Shown here: positions 1-5,451 of the stretch, piece after piece
How positions within the stretch are numbered: position 1 is the stretch's first letter
How the letters are laid out: every line of letters starts with the position of its first letter
Source of the DNA: UKL13-2 sp031394335
GTDB taxonomy: Bacteria; Pseudomonadota; Gammaproteobacteria; Burkholderiales; Usitatibacteraceae
Length of the DNA: 5,451 nucleotides
Direction of reading: 5' to 3'
Assembly (NCBI GenBank): GCA_031394335.1
Contig: JANMXS010000076.1
Coordinates: 1-5,451, forward strand
Translations under genes and position numbers: made by a program
The notes under the pieces: generated by a model
The model's input: only the letters and a program-made list of their open reading frames with translations
What the model was told of the DNA's origin: nothing
Database searches by the model: none

Positions 1-1151
1 TTCACGGCGCGCGCTTCGGCTTCATTCAGTTCCACCCGCAAACGCAAACAAGCCGGGCCGCCACCATTGCGCATGCTTTCGCGCAGATCAAAAATCAGCA
101 ATTCCTGGATCGGCGTATTCATCGCCAGCAGCTTTTGCAGATACGCCCAGACGCGCGCATTGCTGCGGCATTCTTCGGGCAGCACTAGCAGCATCTTGCC
201 GTCCGCCCGTGTCAGCAGCTGGCTGTTGAACAGATAGGTGGAAACCGCTTCGGCAACGCTGACGTCATCATTACCGACTTCAATCACAGTGAAATCCGCG
301 CCGAATTTTTCGCGTAGTTCAGCATAGGTGCCGGCCTGGTCGAGGAAGGCCTGCTGGTGGCAGAACAGCACATTGCCATTGCCGACGGCGATCACATCGT
401 TGTGGAATACGCCAGCGTCGATCACTGCCGGATTCTGTTGAGAAAACACACTGCGCGCGGCGGGCACACCATGCAGACGCGCCACCGCCTGCGAGGCCTC
501 CAGCATTTGCCGCGCCGGGTATTTTTGCGGGGCCGGTGCGGATGTATTGAATCCCGTGGCACCGTAAACAAACAGTTCAACTCCCGGCTCGCCATAAGCG
601 CGGCAAAAGCGCGTGTGATTGGCCGCCCCCTCATCGCCCATTTGCGGACAGCCTGGCAAGGCGGCGTGATGCACGAAATGCTTGTCGCCGGGGAACATGG
701 CTTTCAACAGCCGGCTGGTGGTCGGATGCTCGATGGCGCGATGAATCTTGTTGTTGAGGTTGGCGGCGGTGAAATGCACGCGACCATCCGCCGTATTGGC
801 GCTGGGACTGACGGTAGCCGCATTGGCCGCCCACATCGACGAGGCGGAAGTGGTTGCGCCAAGCAGCAGTGGCGCCTGTCTGGCGACAGTTTGAATGACC
901 TCTGCATCGCTTCCGGTAAATCCCAGTGCGCGCAAAGTCGCCACGCTGGGCCGTTCCTGCGGGGCCAGTACACCCTGCTTAAAGCCACGATCATGCAGGG
1001 CCTTCATCTTGGCGAGGCCTTGCAGCGCCGCCAGCTTCGGATTGGCCACCGCGCCCTGATTGATGCTCGAGGCGATATTGCCGAACGACAGGCCGCTGTA
1101 GTTGTGCGTGGGGCCGACCAGGCCATCAAAGTTGAATTCAAACGTACTCAT
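1..1151 (-). CDS. astB: N-succinylarginine dihydrolase, 3' end cut off by window
   Basis: Cytosolic second enzyme of the AST pathway. It converts N2-succinylarginine and two waters to N2-succinylornithine, two ammonia and CO2, and belongs to the guanidino-group modifying (amidinotransferase/dihydrolase) fold. The frame is open from the ATG at 1151 to the window edge, giving 383 codons; E. coli AstB has 447 residues, so roughly 60 are missing. The N-terminus FNFDGLVGPTHNYSGLSFGN is typical of the family. The catalytic triad is visible: Glu174 in GDEGAANH, His250 in GVFHNDV and Cys368 in NGGGPACLRLRV (codon at 50-48). These match E. coli Glu174, His248 and Cys365 with small offsets, so the enzyme looks active. 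The start overlaps the astD stop as ATGA (1151-1148), which suggests translational coupling; only a weak CGGA lies upstream. Identification is secure; the C-terminus cannot be judged. Confidence 0.97.
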   Translation of the reverse strand, partial: MSTFEFNFDGLVGPTHNYSGLSFGNIASSINQGAVANPKLAALQGLAKMKALHDRGFKQGVLAPQERPSVATLRALGFTGSDAEVIQTVARQAPLLLGATTSASSMWAANAATVSPSANTADGRVHFTAANLNNKIHRAIEHPTTSRLLKAMFPGDKHFVHHAALPGCPQMGDEGAANHTRFCRAYGEPGVELFVYGATGFNTSAPAPQKYPARQMLEASQAVARLHGVPAARSVFSQQNPAVIDAGVFHNDVIAVGNGNVLFCHQQAFLDQAGTYAELREKFGADFTVIEVGNDDVSVAEAVSTYLFNSQLLTRADGKMLLVLPEECRSNARVWAYLQKLLAMNTPIQELLIFDLRESMRNGGGPACLRLRVELNEAEARAV

Positions 1152-2611
1152 AGCGTCAATCCGGGACTCAGTTTGTCGGGTAACACGATGGTTTCGCTTT
1201 CCAGCGAGGCCTGCGGATAGGCGCAGTAATCGGCGGCGTAATAGGCGCTGGCGCGATGGTTGCCGCTGGCGCCAACGCCACCGAAGGGCGCCGCACTTGA
1301 AGCGCCGGTCAGCGGGCGATTCCAGTTGACGATGCCGGCGCGGATATGACGCTCGAAATATTCGTACTGCGCTTTACTGTCCGATAGCAGTCCGGCGGCC
1401 AGGCCATAACGTGTGCGATTGGCGATGCGCACGGCCTCTTCAAGATTGGCATAGCGAATCACCTGCAACAGCGGGCCGAAATGTTCTTCATCGGGCAGGC
1501 CATCAATGCCGGTGATGTCGATGATCGCTGGTGACAGCAGTGCGGTATCGTCGACCAGCAACTTCATCGCCAGCAGCGACTTGGCGCCACGCGCCAGCAT
1601 GGCCGCCTGTGCGGTGAGCAATTTTTGCGCGACCGCGGCACTGACGACCGCTCCCATGAACGGCGGCGGCTCGGCATCGAATGCGCCAACCGTCAGGCGC
1701 GCGCTGACCTCGACGAGACGCTTGAGCAGCGCATCGCCTGGCGCGCCAACCGGCACCAGCAGGCGACGCGCGCAGGTGCAACGCTGCCCTGCCGAGATAA
1801 ACGCCGACTGCACGATGTGATGCACGGTCGCGTCCACATTACTCACCTCGCCAACAATCAGCGCGTTATTGCCGCCCATTTCCAGCGCCAGAATTTTGTT
1901 GGGCTGGCCGGAAAATTGCTGGTGCAGGGCATGCCCGGTCTGCGAGCTGCCGGTGAAAAACAGGCCGTCGATTTCAGGATGACTGGCAAGCGCCACGCCG
2001 GTATCGCGCGCACCCTGTACAAGATTGAGCACACCCGTCGGCAGCCCTGCCTGCTCCCACAATTCAACGGTGGCCTGCGCACTGGCCGGCGCCAGCTCGC
2101 TCGGCTTGAAAATCACCGTATTGCCGGCCAGCAGCGCCGGCACGATATGCCCGTTGGGCAAATGCCCGGGAAAGTTGTAGGGACCAAACACCGCGACCAC
2201 GCCATGCGGCCGATGCCGCAGCACCGCAACGCCTTCCGGCTGTGCTGTGGTTTTGCTGCCGGTGCGCTCGTGATAACTTTTGATCGAAATATCGATCTTC
2301 GCCGCCATGGTCGCCACTTCGGTCAGCGCTTCCCATAGCGGCTTGCCGGTTTCGCGACCGATGGTATGCGCAAGTTTCGCCTTGTGTTCTCCCAGCAGGC
2401 GCGCAAATTCGCGGATGATGGCTTCGCGCTTTTCAAACGCCAGATCAGACCAGGCGGTGAACGCGCTGCGGGCTGCGGAGGCGGCCGCAGCAACATCTTG
2501 TGCCGACGCGGCGCGACCGCGCCATACGCGTTCATTGCTTACCGGGTTGCGCGAGAAAAATTCGGCGCCCAGACCTTCTTGCCAGCGACCGTTGATCCAA
2601 TGGGTTTTCAT
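1148..2611 (-). CDS. astD: N-succinylglutamate 5-semialdehyde dehydrogenase
   Basis: Fourth enzyme of the AST pathway, oxidising N-succinyl-L-glutamate 5-semialdehyde to N-succinylglutamate with NAD+. It is a 487-residue member of the aldehyde dehydrogenase superfamily, close to the 492 of E. coli AstD. Visible motifs, numbered from the ATG at 2611: YNFPGH (145-150, with the oxyanion Asn146), FKPSE (168-172, cofactor-binding Lys169), FTGSSQTG (219-226, NAD loop), LEMGGNNA (243-250, general base Glu244), GQRC (275-278, nucleophile Cys278), EEHFGP (375-380) and PFGGVGASGNHR (442-453). I chose ATG 2611 because MKTHWINGRWQEG matches the AstD N-terminus. The frame stays open to a TTG at 2659, but those 16 extra residues (Arg/Thr-rich) do not look like the family. 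No good Shine-Dalgarno precedes 2611. A 78-bp gap separates it from aruG, and its stop overlaps the astB start. Succinate-semialdehyde-type relatives are excluded by motifs and context. Confidence 0.96.
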   Translation of the reverse strand: MKTHWINGRWQEGLGAEFFSRNPVSNERVWRGRAASAQDVAAAASAARSAFTAWSDLAFEKREAIIREFARLLGEHKAKLAHTIGRETGKPLWEALTEVATMAAKIDISIKSYHERTGSKTTAQPEGVAVLRHRPHGVVAVFGPYNFPGHLPNGHIVPALLAGNTVIFKPSELAPASAQATVELWEQAGLPTGVLNLVQGARDTGVALASHPEIDGLFFTGSSQTGHALHQQFSGQPNKILALEMGGNNALIVGEVSNVDATVHHIVQSAFISAGQRCTCARRLLVPVGAPGDALLKRLVEVSARLTVGAFDAEPPPFMGAVVSAAVAQKLLTAQAAMLARGAKSLLAMKLLVDDTALLSPAIIDITGIDGLPDEEHFGPLLQVIRYANLEEAVRIANRTRYGLAAGLLSDSKAQYEYFERHIRAGIVNWNRPLTGASSAAPFGGVGASGNHRASAYYAADYCAYPQASLESETIVLPDKLSPGLTL

Positions 2612-2689
2612 TTGCGCTGCTTCATTCAAGGAAATTGTGGTTCGACGGTGGCGCGTCAACGCCAGGGTTGCATCCAGTGTTTTACAGAA
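2612..2689 (-). other. 78-bp aruG-astD intergenic gap
   Basis: This is the only sizeable non-coding stretch in the window. Read on the minus strand it contains a weak hairpin (TGGCG / 6-nt loop / CGCCA, 2664-2649) with no following T-run, so it is not a Rho-independent terminator. It also holds TTGACG (2659-2654) followed after 17 nt by AATTTC (2636-2631), a good -35-like and poor -10-like pair. At its end a five-codon ORF (ATG at 2625, Lys-Gln-Arg-Lys, TGA at 2610-2608) has a stop that overlaps the astD ATG as ATGA. None of these is proven to function. Confidence 0.5.
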
Positions 2690-3742
2690 TCAGGCTACGC
2701 CGCGAATGGCGCGATCCTTGGGCGAGAGCGGGACCGCGCGTATCGCATCACCGGGTTTTACATCGAGCGCCGCGCACTGCTCTGCGCTGAGCGAAAAGAC
2801 CTCGCCCTGCGGTGTTCCCCTGCATAGCAGCACGCGAAATCCGGCAAGGCTGGTATTCGATAGCAGGTAGTTAACCTCCGGCGAAGCAGGCTGGGCGGAG
2901 GCGGCTGCAGCGACTTTATAAATCCGGCTGGCGGCAACCGCTCCAATATCGTCGATATCACATTCCACTGCCGGGCCCGCATCGAAAATATCGACATGGC
3001 CCTCATAGCGGAAGCCCTCGCTCTCCAGCATCGCCAGCGCCGGACGCGTCAACTCATGGGTCTGGCCGATCACGGCCTGGGCTTCGGGCGTCAGAAACGA
3101 GCTGTACAAGGGATGCTTGGGCATCAGTTCGGCAACGAAAGATTTCTTGCCGATGCCGGTCAGGTAATCGGCCTCGCCGAATTCCATTGAGAAAAAATGG
3201 CGGCCAAGGCTGTCCCAGAACGGCGATTTGCCATGGGCATCCGAGACGCCGCGCATTTCGGCGATGATTTTTTTCGAGAAGCGCTCGCGGAACTGGGCGA
3301 GAAACAGAAAACGGCATTTCGACAGCAGGCTGCCGTTTTTGCCGACGCGATATTCCGGGTCGAGGAACAGGGAACAAAGCTCGCTCTGGCCGGTGTGATC
3401 ATTCGACAGGAACAGGGTCGGCGTCCGGGTGAAGATGCCCAGTTCCTGCGAGGCATGCACCACCAGGCCGACGCGATAGGAATACCAGGGCTGGCGCAGG
3501 CCAACCGCACCCGCGATGGCGCAGATGCCGACAATGCGTTTTACCTCTGTATCTTCGAGCACGAATACGAACAGCTCGTCGGCACGCGCGGCACTGCCGG
3601 CAAACGTGGCCAGCGAGGCGTCAATGCGCTTTTTCAGCTGCTCCTCATTGGCCGGCAGGGTGGTCAGGCCCACGCCGGCCCGATTGGCCAGCTGGAACAG
3701 TGCGGCAAGATCGTCAGCCGCGATCGGGCGAACGATCATCAT
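2690..3742 (-). CDS. aruG: Arginine/ornithine N-succinyltransferase, AruG (AII, AstA-like) subunit
   Basis: First step of the AST pathway: transfers succinyl from succinyl-CoA to the alpha-amino group of arginine (ornithine in Pseudomonas), in the cytosol and probably in complex with AruF. It has 350 residues, full length for the AstA family. Motifs: MIVRPIAADD at the start, GVGLTTLPAN (23-32), VHASQEL (95-101), LSNDHTGQSELC (112-123), GKSPFWDSLGRHFFSMEF (171-188), SFVAELMPKHPLY (201-213), VIGQTHE (224-230), VDIFDAGPAVECDID (250-264) and PGDAIRAVPL (330-339). As I recall E. coli AstA, this copy is more like it than AruF is. It keeps His229, annotated as the proton donor in that family (codon 3058-3056). 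I chose ATG 3742, not the in-frame TTG 3757: it overlaps the aruF stop as ATGA, has GGGGGA seven bases upstream, and gives the family N-terminus. ATG 3739 is also possible. The stop at 2690 is followed by the only long gap in the cluster. Confidence 0.95.
   Translation of the reverse strand: MMIVRPIAADDLAALFQLANRAGVGLTTLPANEEQLKKRIDASLATFAGSAARADELFVFVLEDTEVKRIVGICAIAGAVGLRQPWYSYRVGLVVHASQELGIFTRTPTLFLSNDHTGQSELCSLFLDPEYRVGKNGSLLSKCRFLFLAQFRERFSKKIIAEMRGVSDAHGKSPFWDSLGRHFFSMEFGEADYLTGIGKKSFVAELMPKHPLYSSFLTPEAQAVIGQTHELTRPALAMLESEGFRYEGHVDIFDAGPAVECDIDDIGAVAASRIYKVAAAASAQPASPEVNYLLSNTSLAGFRVLLCRGTPQGEVFSLSAEQCAALDVKPGDAIRAVPLSPKDRAIRGVA
2972..2997 (-). repeat. Paralogy repeat, aruG copy (VDIFDAGP codons)
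   Basis: This 26-nt stretch matches 4024-4049 in direct orientation at 25 of 26 positions, including 19 identical bases in a row. It encodes the conserved VDIFDAGP motif of AruG, and the codons for V-D-I-F-D are the same in both genes. It reflects duplication of an ancestral succinyltransferase gene, not a mobile repeat. Confidence 0.75.
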
Positions 3743-4797
3743 GATGTCGTCCCCCAACTGCCGGCCAGCGGCACCGCGCGCACCGCATCGCCGGGCGCCA
3801 GTTCGAGCAACCTGGCAACCTCATGTGTCAGCGAAATTTCCTCGCCCGTTTCTTGGTTGGGCGCACCGGCTTGCCGGCTCGCATTGGCGATGGTCGCGCG
3901 AAACGATTCAGCAGATGTATTGGCGATGATGCATGGCACGCCCGCCACCGAAGAAAGCAGATTTACACTCAGACGTTTGTTTCCTTGCACAGTACGCAAC
4001 GACTGCACCCGCGCCTCCACAGTCGGGCCGGCATCGAAAATATCGACATAGGTATCGGCCTCGAAGCCTTCGTCAAGCAGGATGGAAAACGGCAATTCGC
4101 CGATCGGGTTCAGCTGACCGATCGCCAGTTTGGCGTCCGCCGGCAGCAGCGGCACATAGATCGGATACTGCGGCATCAGTTCGGCGATGAAAGTTTTGCT
4201 GCGTCCGCCCGACAACTGTTCAGCCTGCGGATATTCCATATTGAAAAAGCGTTTGCCCACTGCCTCCCAGAACGGAGAGCGGCCATGCTCGTCGCAGAGG
4301 CCAGGGTTTTCGGCGGCGATCTTGTCGGCAAAGCGGCGCGGAAATTCGCTGATGAACAGCAGGCGCGCGCGCGACAGCAGTTGCGGCCATTCGCTTTGCC
4401 GGTACGCCGGATCGATATAAAACGAATTAAGCAGTGAATAGCCGGTGAGATCGTGGCACAGGTGCAGAGCATGAATCTTGTTGCTGACTTTCAGTTCCTG
4501 CGAGGCGTGGACGATGATCTCGTTGCGATAGCTGTAAAAGCGGTCATGGAAGCCGGCCGAGGCGACGATGCCGCTGGTGCCGACGATCTCGCCGGTGGTG
4601 ATATCTTCCAGCACGAACAAATAGATTTCCTCGCCGTTGACATCGACCTCGGAGGAGAACGAATGCGCCGAGGACAGAATCTTGTCATGAAGTTTTTCGC
4701 GGTCCGGCGGCAGCGAGGTGATGCCCACCGCACTGCGCGCCGCGATGCGCTCGACCGCAGGCAGGTCCGATATCTGGCAGGGACGAAGGATCAGCAT
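3739..4797 (-). CDS. aruF: Arginine/ornithine N-succinyltransferase, AruF (AI) subunit
   Basis: Paralogue of the neighbouring AruG and the second subunit of arginine/ornithine succinyltransferase. In Pseudomonas the enzyme is built from AruF and AruG together. It has 352 residues from the ATG at 4797, starting MLILRPCQISDLPAVERIA. Family motifs: GITSLP (25-30), VHASQEL (96-102), HDLTGYSLLNSFYIDP (115-130), GRSPFWEAVGKRFFNMEY (172-189), TFIAELMPQYPIYVPLLP (202-219), VDIFDAGPTVEAR (251-263) and APGDAVRAVPL (334-344). Over the block from RSPFW to PLL I count 22 of 46 residues identical to AruG. The notable oddity is Asn230 (AAC, 4110-4108) in IGQLNP, where AruG has His229 in IGQTHE. The gene starts 9 bp after the astC stop with only a weak GAG upstream, and ends in an ATGA overlap with aruG. 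Which paralogue is AruF rests on gene order (directly after astC) and on AruG being the more AstA-like. Confidence 0.93.
   Translation of the reverse strand: MLILRPCQISDLPAVERIAARSAVGITSLPPDREKLHDKILSSAHSFSSEVDVNGEEIYLFVLEDITTGEIVGTSGIVASAGFHDRFYSYRNEIIVHASQELKVSNKIHALHLCHDLTGYSLLNSFYIDPAYRQSEWPQLLSRARLLFISEFPRRFADKIAAENPGLCDEHGRSPFWEAVGKRFFNMEYPQAEQLSGGRSKTFIAELMPQYPIYVPLLPADAKLAIGQLNPIGELPFSILLDEGFEADTYVDIFDAGPTVEARVQSLRTVQGNKRLSVNLLSSVAGVPCIIANTSAESFRATIANASRQAGAPNQETGEEISLTHEVARLLELAPGDAVRAVPLAGSWGTTS
3750..3755 (-). promoter_or_regulatory. Ribosome binding site of aruG
   Basis: The minus strand reads GGGGGA here, inside the last codons of aruF and 7 nt before the ATG at 3742. It overlaps the candidate TTG start at 3757-3755, so it could not serve that start. 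It therefore supports 3742 as the aruG start and re-initiation after aruF termination. Confidence 0.6.
4024..4049 (-). repeat. Paralogy repeat, aruF copy (VDIFDAGP codons)
   Basis: Partner of the copy at 2972-2997, 1052 bp away. Two shorter exact matches lie at the same 1052-bp offset: 15 nt at 3440-3454 / 4492-4506 (VHASQEL) and 14 nt at 3120-3133 / 4172-4185 (AELMP). A fourth, 25 of 29 nt, is at 2727-2755 / 3767-3795 (PGDA-RAVPL), offset 1040 because of an indel. Confidence 0.75.
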
Positions 4798-4806
4798 TTC
4801 AATTGC

Positions 4807-5451
4807 TCAGGCCGCCGCCGAGGTTTCTGCCGCCAGCAATTCCGCGATGGTGGCGTCGAAGCGCTTCAGCCCTTGCTCGACATCGTCTGCGGTGATCAGC
4901 AGCGAGGGTGCAATGCGCATCACATCCGGGCCGGCGATCAGAATCATGAGGCCATGCTTCTCGGCCATCTTCACAAATTCCTTGCCGCGCCCTTTCCACT
5001 TCTCGGCCAGCTCGGCGCCGATCAGCAGGCCATCGCCGCGCACTTCCCTGAACACCTGGTATTTGCGTTTGAGCTCGTTGAGGCCGCCAACGATTTGCCG
5101 GTGGCGTTGGCTCACGTTTTGCAGGGTATCGGGCGCGCTGATGATATCGAGCACCGCCAGGCCAACCGCGCAGGCCAGCGGATTGCCCCCGTAGGTGCTG
5201 CCGTGTGCGCCAACCGCGAAACTGGTGGCGATCTCGGCCGTGGTCAGCATCACCCCCAGCGGAAAGCCGCCGCCGATGCCCTTGGCGGAACTCAGAATGT
5301 CCGGCGTCACGCCGTACTTCATGTAGGCAAACAGCTCGCCGGTGCGGCCGGCGCCGCATTGCACTTCGTCGAATATCAGCAGGGCCTTGTGCTGGTTGCA
5401 GAGTTCACGCGCCGCCTGCAAATACTCGCGGGTTGCCGGTGTCACCCCGCC
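4807..5451 (-). CDS. astC: Succinylornithine aminotransferase, C-terminal half (5' end outside window)
   Basis: Third enzyme of the AST pathway: a PLP-dependent class III (acetylornithine-type) aminotransferase turning N2-succinylornithine plus 2-oxoglutarate into succinylglutamate semialdehyde and glutamate. The window holds 214 in-frame codons and the stop; E. coli AstC has 406 residues, so the N-terminal half lies beyond 5451. The GTG at 5445 is internal, not a start, since the frame continues upstream as Gly-Gly. Motifs: LLIFDEVQCGAGRTGE with the Asp (codon 5370-5368) that pairs with the PLP ring nitrogen, SSAKGIGGGFPLG with the Schiff-base Lys (codon 5283-5281), HGSTYGGNPLA at the phosphate-binding/dimer interface, EVRGDGLLIGAEL, and RIAPSL near the end. 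Sequence alone does not separate AstC from biosynthetic ArgD, and such enzymes can do both; position directly before aruF favours AstC/AruC. The tail is Ala-rich (AAETSAAA). Confidence 0.94.
   Translation of the reverse strand, partial: GGVTPATREYLQAARELCNQHKALLIFDEVQCGAGRTGELFAYMKYGVTPDILSSAKGIGGGFPLGVMLTTAEIATSFAVGAHGSTYGGNPLACAVGLAVLDIISAPDTLQNVSQRHRQIVGGLNELKRKYQVFREVRGDGLLIGAELAEKWKGRGKEFVKMAEKHGLMILIAGPDVMRIAPSLLITADDVEQGLKRFDATIAELLAAETSAAA

Noticed and set aside
357..1220. 287-aa open frame on the plus strand opposite astB
   Set aside because: Antisense shadow of a well-supported gene with intact catalytic residues; the product is rich in Arg, His and Gly with no recognisable domain, as expected of opposite-strand frames in GC-rich DNA.
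2649..2664. Hairpin in the aruG-astD gap as a transcription terminator
   Set aside because: Only five base pairs and no U-tract follows; astD and astB are also part of the same pathway, so termination here is not expected.
1625..2870. Long plus-strand frames opposite astD (1625-2338 and 2280-2870)
   Set aside because: Low-complexity shadow translations with no domain; astD on the other strand explains the open frames.
3197..4051. 284-aa open frame on the plus strand across the aruG/aruF junction
   Set aside because: It runs antisense across two real genes, has no recognisable motif and has no credible ribosome site.
5443..5445. GTG at 5445 as the start of the aminotransferase
   Set aside because: The frame continues upstream to the window edge, and the encoded part begins in the middle of the class III aminotransferase fold, so this is an internal Val codon.
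4807..5451. Reading the aminotransferase as biosynthetic ArgD
   Set aside because: Motifs are shared by ArgD and AstC, but the gene lies 9 bp before aruF in an otherwise complete AST gene order, which favours AstC/AruC.

Overview
The window is a contiguous piece of an arginine succinyltransferase (AST) catabolic operon. All genes lie on the minus strand, so transcription runs from high to low coordinates. In that order the genes are astC/aruC (3' part only, 5451-4807), aruF (4797-3739), aruG (3742-2690), astD/aruD (2611-1148) and astB/aruB (1151 to the window edge, 3' end missing). This is the layout known from Pseudomonas aruCFGDB(E) and from many Burkholderiales. The Escherichia coli operon differs in having a single succinyltransferase gene, astA. 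An astE/aruE gene may follow beyond position 1, and the operon promoter would lie beyond 5451; neither is in view.

Organism: the high GC content, the tandem aruF/aruG pair and the protein sequences fit a proteobacterium. I lean towards a betaproteobacterium (Burkholderiales, perhaps Oxalobacteraceae-like), but that is inference without a database search.

How the genes work together: AruF and AruG transfer succinate from succinyl-CoA to the alpha-amino group of arginine (or ornithine). AstB hydrolyses N2-succinylarginine to N2-succinylornithine, releasing ammonia and CO2. AstC transaminates succinylornithine with 2-oxoglutarate to give succinylglutamate semialdehyde. AstD oxidises that with NAD to succinylglutamate, and AstE (not seen) would split it into glutamate and succinate. 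The result is use of arginine as a carbon and nitrogen source.

Packing is tight: 9 bp between astC and aruF, an ATGA overlap between aruF and aruG, a 78-bp gap between aruG and astD, and an ATGA overlap between astD and astB. The only non-coding stretches are the 9-bp and 78-bp gaps. I see no RNA gene, mobile element, CRISPR array or clear terminator. This is ordinary core metabolism and I found no undescribed system. The points worth a second look are an Asn in AruF where AruG and E. coli AstA have the annotated catalytic His, collinear near-identical DNA blocks shared by aruF and aruG, and the unusual aruG-astD junction.
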